Origin: Burkholderiales bacterium
GTDB lineage: Bacteria; Pseudomonadota; Gammaproteobacteria; Burkholderiales; Burkholderiaceae_E
Assembly: GCA_020348765.1 (NCBI GenBank)
Contig: CP070753.1
Span: forward strand, 296,573-301,786
Length of the DNA: 5,214 nt
Reading direction: 5' to 3'
Part shown: positions 1-5,214 of the stretch, in pieces
Layout: every line of letters begins with the position of its first letter
Position numbering within the stretch: the stretch's first letter is position 1
Notes under the pieces: model-generated
Database searches by the model: none
The model's input: only the letters and a program-made list of their open reading frames with translations
Told to the model about the DNA's origin: nothing
Program-made: the position numbers and the translations under genes

Positions 1-1054
1 GCGTGCGGCGGTCGACGCGCTGCTCGACGTGGTGCGCGCGCTCCCCGGGGCGCGCGACGTGGTCGACGACGACGTGCCGGGCCGGCCGGAGCTCAGGCTG
101 GCCCTGGACCGCGACGCGCTGCGCGTCGCGGGGCTCGACGCCGCCTCGGTGAGCCGGCTGCTGCGCCTGCACGTGGACGGGGAGGTGGTGTCGGTGCTGC
201 GCCAGGGCAACGATCGCATCGACGTGCGGGTGCAGGCGCGCGAGGCCGAGCGCGCCGAGGTCGGCGACCTGCTGTCCGACCCGATCGCGCTGGCGCGTGC
301 CGGCGCCGGCGCGACCACGACGCTCGGTGCGCTGGTGCGCTCCGAGACCCGGCAGTCCAAGGGCATCGTCAAGCACTACAACCTGCGGCGCTCGATCACG
401 GTCGAGGCCGACCTGGACAAGGAGATCACCGACACGACCCGGGCCAATGCGCTGGTACGCGAGGCCTGGGAGCAGATGCGGGTCCGGTTCCCGGGCGTGG
501 ACCTCGATTTCTCGGGCGAGCTCGAGGACATCCAGGAGTCGCTCGATGCGATGGGCGCGTTGTTCGTGCTCGGCATCGGGTTGATCTACACGATCCTGGC
601 GGCCCAGTTCCGCAGCTACTTCCAGCCGTTGCTGATCCTGGTCACGGTGCCGCTGGCATTCACCGGGGTGACCGTCGGGCTGCTGATCACCGGCAATCCG
701 CTGTCGCTGTACACGATGTACGGCGTCATCGCGCTCGCAGGGATCGCGGTCAACTCGGCGATCGTGCTGATCGACACGATGAACCGGCGCCTGCTGACCG
801 GCATCGAGCTCTCGCATGCGGTCGTCGGTGCCGCGCGGCGGCGCATCGTGCCGGTGCTGATCACGACGCTGACGACGATCGCCGGGCTGTTCTCGCTGGC
901 CACCGGCCTCGGCGGCAAGTCGCTGCTGTGGGGGCCGGTCGCGTCGAGTATCGTCTGGGGGCTCGGCGTGGCGACGCTGCTGACGCTGTTCGTCGTGCCG
1001 ATGCTCTACATGGTGTTCATGCGCCGTGGCGCGCGCCGGCGCGCGGCCGGCTGA
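1..1054 (+). CDS. RND efflux transporter permease subunit, C-terminal part (5' end outside window)
   Basis: The frame is open from the window edge (first full codon at base 2), so the start is missing; 350 residues remain of a family usually about 1,000-1,050 long. RND permeases are inner-membrane proton antiporters that work as trimers with a periplasmic adaptor and an outer-membrane channel. Visible residues 1 to about 180 are the end of the second periplasmic loop (porter/docking region, including LRQGNDRIDVRVQA). Five hydrophobic segments follow, at about 183-201, 208-230, 235-258, 281-301 and 311-339, matching TM8-TM12. The TM10 signature reads GIAVNSAIVLID (247-258). The position of the AcrB proton-relay lysine appears to be Asn, as in the 'VNNAIVLID' group of RND pumps. 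The protein ends in a basic tail, RRGARRRAAG. It stops 33 bases before the convergent GST gene. Substrate cannot be told; family is secure, subfamily is not. Confidence 0.93.
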   Translation, partial: RAAVDALLDVVRALPGARDVVDDDVPGRPELRLALDRDALRVAGLDAASVSRLLRLHVDGEVVSVLRQGNDRIDVRVQAREAERAEVGDLLSDPIALARAGAGATTTLGALVRSETRQSKGIVKHYNLRRSITVEADLDKEITDTTRANALVREAWEQMRVRFPGVDLDFSGELEDIQESLDAMGALFVLGIGLIYTILAAQFRSYFQPLLILVTVPLAFTGVTVGLLITGNPLSLYTMYGVIALAGIAVNSAIVLIDTMNRRLLTGIELSHAVVGAARRRIVPVLITTLTTIAGLFSLATGLGGKSLLWGPVASSIVWGLGVATLLTLFVVPMLYMVFMRRGARRRAAG

Positions 1055-1087
1055 GCGGGGAGCGGGCGAACGCCGGCGCGCGCGGAG

Positions 1088-1699
1088 TCAGCCGCTGTGC
1101 GCCGTGTCGATGAACGACTGGCGCCGGAACAGCTTTCCGGCATGCCGCGCCAGATTGGCATGGCGGCTGCGCCAGTCGATTTGTGGAAAGCGAAAGTCAA
1201 GATAGCCCAGCGCGCAGCCGGTGGCGATGTCGGCCAGCGAGAAGCGGGCGTCCACGCACCACTCCTTGTCGCCCAGCCCGGTGGACATCGCGGCCAGCGC
1301 TGCGTCGATCTTCGCCAGCTGCCGGTCGACCCAGGGTTGATGGAACTTCTCGGGCGGGCGCCGGATCGACTCCTGCCGGGCCAGCGCGGCCGCATCCTGC
1401 AGGCCGTCGGCCAGCGCCTCCCAGCAGCGGACCTCGGCGCGCACGCGGCCGGAGGGCGGGATCAATCGATTGACCGGGCTCAGCGTGTCGAGGTACTCGA
1501 CGATAACCGGTGAGTCGTACAGGCTCATGCCGTCGTCCATCACCAGCGCCGGGATCTTGCCCAGCGGATTGATCTGCTGAACACCGCTGTTCGCGCCCCA
1601 GACGTCGGCCTGCTCGTAGCGGCATTCCAGCCTCTTCTCGGCCAGCACGATGCGAACCTTGCGCACGAACGGGCTCGCGTTGGAACCGATGAGCTTCAT
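1088..1699 (-). CDS. Glutathione S-transferase family protein, YibF/GstA-like
   Basis: A 203-residue soluble cytoplasmic protein, close to the length of E. coli YibF (about 202). The N-terminal thioredoxin-like domain (about 1-78) starts MKLIGSNASPFVRKVRIVLAE, almost the YibF opening. It carries the glutathione-site features: Ser9-Pro10 where the catalytic Ser/Cys sits, the cis-proline in GKIPALV (Pro50), and Asp62-Ser63 of YDSPVIVEYLD for the gamma-glutamyl group. The all-helical C-terminal domain includes the N-cap box SLADIA (154-159). The likely role is glutathione conjugation or glutathione-dependent reduction; the substrate is unknown. ATG at 1699 was chosen because family alignment begins there. 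An upstream in-frame ATG at 1792 would add 31 residues with no homology and run through the promoter. There is no Shine-Dalgarno before 1699. The gene is divergent from purB and convergent with the RND gene. Confidence 0.9.
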   Translation of the reverse strand: MKLIGSNASPFVRKVRIVLAEKRLECRYEQADVWGANSGVQQINPLGKIPALVMDDGMSLYDSPVIVEYLDTLSPVNRLIPPSGRVRAEVRCWEALADGLQDAAALARQESIRRPPEKFHQPWVDRQLAKIDAALAAMSTGLGDKEWCVDARFSLADIATGCALGYLDFRFPQIDWRSRHANLARHAGKLFRRQSFIDTAHSG

Positions 1700-1724
1700 G
1701 GGGAAGGAGGCGAAGACGGCGCCG

Positions 1725-1730
1725 AGTATA
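1725..1730 (-). promoter_or_regulatory. Extended -10 promoter element for the GST gene
   Basis: On the minus strand the sequence reads TGCTATACT. TATACT matches the sigma-70 -10 consensus at five of six positions and is preceded by TG one base upstream (extended -10). No convincing -35 lies 16-18 bases further up, as expected for an extended -10 promoter. The predicted start, near 1717-1719, gives a leader of only about 18-20 bases before ATG 1699. That leader is pyrimidine-rich (contains CCTCC) and has no ribosome binding site. Inferred from sequence only. Confidence 0.5.
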
Positions 1731-1795
1731 GCACCGGGCCGTGCGTGCGCCGCGTGTGTGCGCGCCTTGCGTGGGGCGAGCGCCACAGCCATCGG

Positions 1796-3214
<1,419 letters not shown>

Positions 3215-3219
3215 GCGTC

Positions 3220-3252
3220 GCGGCCCGCGGCCCGCGGCCCGCGGCCCGCGGC
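3220..3252. repeat. 7-base GC tandem repeat after purB
   Basis: GCGGCCC is repeated four times exactly (3220-3247), followed by a partial fifth copy GCGGC. It begins five bases after the purB stop. Each junction makes a CCGCGG palindrome, so transcripts could fold in several registers. There is no T-run, so it is not a classical intrinsic terminator. A simple slipped-strand repeat is the most economical reading. Confidence 0.85.
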
Positions 3253-3273
3253 AAGCGCCTGGCCTTGCGATGG

Positions 3274-3295
3274 CGTCAGGAAAGTGTTCTTGACG
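3274..3295. promoter_or_regulatory. Operator-like inverted repeat over a -35-like box
   Basis: The arms CGTCAGGAA (3274-3282) and TTCTTGACG (3287-3295) are reverse complements at eight of nine positions, with a four-base spacer. The right arm contains TTGACG (3290-3295), five of six to the sigma-70 -35 box. A protein bound to the dyad would therefore cover the -35. I do not recognise the site: it is not an FNR TTGAT-N4-ATCAA box or an NsrR box. Confidence 0.5.
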
Positions 3296-3319
3296 TCGCC
3301 GAATCGGCTCTCCTAAGCT
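3290..3319 (+). promoter_or_regulatory. Putative promoter for the cytochrome c' gene
   Basis: TTGACG (3290-3295) is followed after 18 bases by TAAGCT (3314-3319), which is only three of six to the -10 consensus. If used, transcription would start near 3326-3327, exactly where the hairpin at 3327-3348 begins. A weak -10 would fit a promoter that needs an activator, or another sigma factor. Inferred. Confidence 0.35.
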
Positions 3320-3326
3320 CTCGCCC

Positions 3327-3348
3327 GCTGGCTCTGGGCAGAGCCAGC
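3327..3348 (+). other. Perfect 9-bp hairpin in the leader of the cytochrome c' gene
   Basis: GCTGGCTCT (3327-3335) and AGAGCCAGC (3340-3348) are exact reverse complements around a GGGC loop. No T-run follows, so it is unlikely to be an intrinsic terminator. It lies 45 bases before the start codon. It could be an mRNA 5'-stabilising stem, a protein-binding site at DNA level, or part of the end of the purB transcript. Confidence 0.75.
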
Positions 3349-3382
3349 CACGGCTGCTGGCACCGTATGCCCGCGTTTGCGT

Positions 3383-3386
3383 GGAG
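3383..3386 (+). promoter_or_regulatory. Ribosome binding site deciding the cytochrome c' start
   Basis: GGAG lies seven bases before ATG 3394 and four before ATG 3391. The spacing favours 3394; the two differ by one Met. The upstream in-frame ATG at 3367 would place extra residues before the signal peptide and overlaps no ribosome binding site that I can see. Confidence 0.6.
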
Positions 3387-3393
3387 TTGGATG

Positions 3394-3861
3394 ATGAACA
3401 GGTTCTCGTTCTTGGGAATATCCGTCGCGGCAGCGCTGGTCGCTGCGTTCGCATGGCCGCTCGCGGGCCACGCGCAGTTCGCGAAGGTCGAGGATGCGAT
3501 CAAGTATCGCAAGGCGGTCATGACGCTGCAGAGCGCGCACCTGGGCCGCGTCTTCGCGGTCGTCAAGGGCAGCGTGCCGTACGATGCCGCGCAGGTGCAG
3601 GCCAATGCCGACCTGCTGGGGACGCTGGTCACGCTGGCCTGGCCGGCCTTCGTTGCCGGCAGCGACAAGGGCGACACGCGCGCGCTGCCGGCGATCTGGT
3701 CCGAGCCGGACAAGTTCAAGGCCGCGATCGCGCAGCTGCAGGAGCGCGTCGGGGCGCTGCAGGCCGCGGCGCGCAGCGGCGACCTGGACCAGGTCAAGGC
3801 GGCCGCAGGGCCGGTCGGGCAGAGCTGCAAGGGCTGCCACGACAACTTCCGGCGCGACTAG
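3394..3861 (+). CDS. Cytochrome c' (periplasmic, C-terminal CXXCH heme)
   Basis: The 155-residue precursor has a Sec signal peptide: MNRF, a hydrophobic core over about 5-22, and a predicted cut after AGHA (27|28). This leaves a mature chain of about 128 residues, the usual cytochrome c' size. The fold should be a four-helix bundle. The single heme-c site CKGCH is at 145-149, close to the C-terminus as the family requires, with His149 as proximal ligand. The early helix EDAIKYRKAVM (33-43) carries the family's typical Arg-Lys region, and PALPAIWSEP-like wording (97-105) is also characteristic. Cytochromes c' are typically five-coordinate high-spin and bind NO or CO; roles in NO tolerance or electron transfer are known for the family, and which applies here is inference. 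The gene is preceded by its own promoter-like dyad and faces the cytochrome b561 gene tail to tail. ATG 3391 is an equally possible start. Confidence 0.93.
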   Translation: MNRFSFLGISVAAALVAAFAWPLAGHAQFAKVEDAIKYRKAVMTLQSAHLGRVFAVVKGSVPYDAAQVQANADLLGTLVTLAWPAFVAGSDKGDTRALPAIWSEPDKFKAAIAQLQERVGALQAAARSGDLDQVKAAAGPVGQSCKGCHDNFRRD

Positions 3862-3866
3862 CCCGA

Positions 3867-3881
3867 GACCGTCGGACGGTC
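3867..3881. terminator. Short hairpin between convergent cytochrome genes, possible bidirectional terminator
   Basis: GACCGT (3867-3872) pairs with ACGGTC (3876-3881) around CGG. It fills most of the 26-base gap between the stop codons of cytochrome c' (3861) and cytochrome b561 (3888-3890). Being symmetric, it would form in both transcripts. It lacks a T-run on either strand, so termination is only suggested by position. Confidence 0.35.
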
Positions 3882-3887
3882 GACGGC

Positions 3888-4574
3888 TCAGCTGACGATC
3901 CACCAAACGGCGGCTGCGCACAGGGCCAGCAACACCGCGGCCCTGAGGCGCAACCCGCCATCGTCCCGGGTGGGCTCGAGGTCCCGGGAGTCGGCAGACC
4001 CGGTTGACTGCCGGTCGATCGGCAGCGGCTTGTCGCCGTGGACCATCGCGGCGACCAGCGGCTCGCGTCGCACGAAGGTATAGAAGGCGATCGCCGCCAG
4101 GTGCAGACCGACCAGAGCGATGATCACGCGCTCGTTGAGCCGGTGCAGCGTGGTCAGCAGGTCGCTGGTGTCGCGCGAGATGAGCCGCACCAGCGGGCCC
4201 TCGCTGGCGATCTCGTCGTTGGCGAACAGCCCGAGGCTCGCCTGCACGCCGATCGCGATCAGCAGCGCGAACACCGAAAGGCTGCCGAGCTGATTGTGAC
4301 CCGGAGCGTGCGGCCGATCCGGCGCGCCGCGCACGTGGGCGACGATCGCACGCGGCCCGTACAGGAAGGCGCCGAAACGCGCATAGCGACCACCGGCGAA
4401 TCCCCAGACGACCCGGAACAGGATCAGCGTCAGGATCGCGTACCCGGCGTAGAAATGCCAGGTGATCCACGCTCCGCCGACCTTGACGGCGGCGAACGCG
4501 GCGACGACCAACCCCGCCAGCGTCCAGTGAAAGAACCGGGTCGGCAGGTCCCACACTCTGATCTTCGCAGCCAT
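3888..4574 (-). CDS. Cytochrome b561 / b-type cytochrome family protein, with extra C-terminal membrane helix
   Basis: A 228-residue inner-membrane di-heme b-type cytochrome of the prokaryotic b561 / Ni,Fe-hydrogenase b-subunit superfamily, which passes electrons between quinone and a partner protein. It opens IRVWDLPTRFFHWTL, the standard family start. Four core helices lie at about 16-33, 40-59, 97-116 and 147-168. Likely heme ligands are His16, His40, His144 and His158. The GHNQLGSLSV stretch (92-101) is the usual GHNPLG-type motif with Gln in place of Pro. After REPL the chain has a polar linker (about 182-207) and then a further hydrophobic segment (208-227), beyond the basic four-helix core. 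ATG 4574 is preceded by GAGG five bases upstream. The gene is convergent with the cytochrome c' gene, a known genomic companion of such b561 proteins (recalled, not checked). Family is secure; partner is inferred. Confidence 0.93.
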   Translation of the reverse strand: MAAKIRVWDLPTRFFHWTLAGLVVAAFAAVKVGGAWITWHFYAGYAILTLILFRVVWGFAGGRYARFGAFLYGPRAIVAHVRGAPDRPHAPGHNQLGSLSVFALLIAIGVQASLGLFANDEIASEGPLVRLISRDTSDLLTTLHRLNERVIIALVGLHLAAIAFYTFVRREPLVAAMVHGDKPLPIDRQSTGSADSRDLEPTRDDGGLRLRAAVLLALCAAAVWWIVS

Positions 4575-4579
4575 GTCAG

Positions 4580-4583
4580 CCTC
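4580..4583 (-). promoter_or_regulatory. Ribosome binding site of the cytochrome b561 gene
   Basis: On the minus strand GAGG stands five bases before ATG 4574, supporting that start. It lies within the 99-base gap after the acetyltransferase gene. Confidence 0.6.
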
Positions 4584-4647
4584 GGTGTCGGCGCGCGTGC
4601 GCCGGGTACTCGCAGCGACCCGGCCGCCGGACGACTGCGGCCCGCGC

Positions 4648-4662
4648 GCGCCGGGCCGGCGC
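4648..4662 (-). terminator. GC-rich hairpin after the acetyltransferase gene
   Basis: GCGCCG and CGGCGC arms surround a three-base loop, starting 11 bases past the acetyltransferase stop codon. There is no T-run. It may reduce read-through toward the cytochrome b561 gene 99 bases downstream, but such palindromes are also common by chance at this base composition. Confidence 0.25.
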
Positions 4663-4673
4663 CCACCGTGTCG

Positions 4674-5174
4674 CTATCGGGGCATGTCGCGCGCGAACCG
4701 CTCGAGCGCCGGCCCGGTCATCCGAACGATGCGCCAGTCCGGCATGACGATAGCCCCCAGCGAGCGGTAGAACTCGATGGCCGGCTGGTTCCAGTCGAGC
4801 ACGCTCCACTCGAAGCGCCCGCAGCCGCGCTCGAGCGCGACGGCGGCCAGCCGCTGCAACAGCGCCTTGCCGATGCCGCGTCGGCGATGCTGCGGCTCGA
4901 CGAACAGGTCTTCCAGGTACAGGCCGCGGCGCCCGAGAAAGGTCGAGAAGTTGTGGAAGAAGAGCGCGAAGCCGACTGCCTCGCCGCTTCCGGCGTCGCG
5001 CGCGACCAGGGCCTCGGCGCTCGCGCCCGCGCCGAAAAGTGCCTGGCGCAGGTCTGCCTCGGTCGCGATGCACAGGTGCTCGAGCTTCTCGTAGACCGCC
5101 AGCGCCCGGATGAGGGAGAGGAGGCTCGCGGCGTCCTCGCGGGTGGCGGCTCGAATGTCGAATTCTCGCGTCAT
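4674..5174 (-). CDS. GNAT N-acetyltransferase, diamine (spermidine/spermine) acetyltransferase-like
   Basis: A 166-residue cytoplasmic acetyl-CoA-dependent acetyltransferase. Its layout resembles SSAT (about 171 residues): IRAATREDAASLLSLIRALA (7-26) matches SSAT's IRPAT...LIKELA opening. GLYLEDLFVEPQHRRRGIGK (84-103) holds motif A, with the acetyl-CoA pyrophosphate loop RRRGIG (97-102) and Glu88-Glu/Asp89 region matching the SSAT YLEDFFV acidic site. The NQPAIEFYRSLGA stretch (129-141) is motif B with Tyr136 where SSAT has its general-acid tyrosine. All core residues are present. The substrate may be a polyamine, thialysine or another small amine; bacterial members are poorly defined, so substrate is inference. 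ATG 5174 agrees with the family start. The ribosome binding site AAGGAG (5186-5191) is rather far, 11 bases upstream. The gene precedes cytochrome b561 on the same strand with a 99-base gap, so co-transcription is possible but unproven. Confidence 0.92.
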   Translation of the reverse strand: MTREFDIRAATREDAASLLSLIRALAVYEKLEHLCIATEADLRQALFGAGASAEALVARDAGSGEAVGFALFFHNFSTFLGRRGLYLEDLFVEPQHRRRGIGKALLQRLAAVALERGCGRFEWSVLDWNQPAIEFYRSLGAIVMPDWRIVRMTGPALERFARDMPR

Positions 5175-5214
5175 TCCAGGAGCTTCTCCTTGCCAGGTGG
5201 GGGTCTTCCTTACA
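5175..5214 (-). promoter_or_regulatory. 5' leader of the acetyltransferase gene with ribosome binding site in a small hairpin
   Basis: On the minus strand AAGGAG (5186-5191) is the only good Shine-Dalgarno, 11 bases from the ATG. AGGAG can pair with CTCCT immediately downstream around an AAG loop (5178-5190), which would bring the element closer or mask it. No promoter can be assigned in the few bases left before the window edge. Confidence 0.4.

Larger units (their letters stand above)
3215..3393 (+). other. Intergenic region purB to cytochrome c'
   Basis: This 179-base gap holds no gene that I can support. In order it contains the GCGGCCC repeat (3220-3252), a weak bulged stem (CCTGGCC at about 3259-3265 against GGC..CAGG at about 3272-3280), a dyad over a TTGACG box (3274-3295), a weak -10-like TAAGCT (3314-3319), a perfect hairpin (3327-3348) and the GGAG ribosome binding site (3383-3386). 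The arrangement suggests a separately regulated promoter for the cytochrome c' gene. Confidence 0.6.

Noticed and set aside
1031..1044. 14-base perfect palindrome GCGCGCCGGCGCGC near the RND gene end
   Set aside because: It lies inside the codons for the Arg-rich tail and is likely a by-product of GC-only codons; it has no T-run and is upstream of the stop codon.
1055..1087. Possible terminator between the convergent RND and GST genes
   Set aside because: The 33 bases show only short GC-rich complementarities, with no clear stem and no T-run.
3313..4554. 413-codon minus-strand open frame spanning both cytochrome genes
   Set aside because: It overlaps cytochrome b561 in another frame and runs antisense through cytochrome c'; its Arg-rich, low-complexity translation is a shadow of high GC content.

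Overview
The window is a stretch of ordinary, very GC-rich proteobacterial chromosome (G+C is about two thirds or more by eye). The adenylosuccinate lyase is of the roughly 456-residue E. coli/beta-proteobacterial type. The mix of an RND efflux pump, a YibF-like glutathione transferase beside purB, a periplasmic cytochrome c' and a cytochrome b561 fits a beta- or gamma-proteobacterium. PurB wording such as the SPLDGRY and [14 protein letters not shown] segments reminds me of Burkholderiales. That placement is from memory and has moderate confidence.

Layout, left to right: (1) bases 1-1054, plus strand: the 3' part of an RND multidrug-efflux permease, its start lying outside the window. (2) 1088-1699, minus: a YibF-type glutathione S-transferase, convergent with the RND gene. 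(3) 1700-1840: a divergent promoter region with two extended -10 elements arranged as mirror images. (4) 1841-3214, plus: purB. (5) 3215-3393: a structured intergenic stretch holding a 7-base GC tandem repeat, a near-perfect dyad over a TTGACG -35-like box, and a perfect 9-bp hairpin just upstream of the next gene. (6) 3394-3861, plus: cytochrome c' with a signal peptide. (7) 3888-4574, minus: cytochrome b561 with an extra C-terminal membrane helix, tail to tail with the cytochrome c' gene. (8) 4674-5174, minus: a GNAT acetyltransferase resembling spermidine/spermine (diamine) acetyltransferases. The last 40 bases are its 5' leader.

Functionally this is a set of independent housekeeping and stress genes rather than one pathway. 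purB serves purine synthesis. The GST, RND pump and acetyltransferase suggest detoxification. The cytochrome c' / b561 pair is plausibly a membrane-to-periplasm electron-transfer or NO-binding unit, though the two genes are convergent and cannot be one operon. I found no mobile element, CRISPR array, RNA gene or evidence of a new multi-gene system. The most interesting signals are regulatory: the dyad and 5' hairpin in front of the cytochrome c' gene, and the symmetric divergent promoters between gst and purB.
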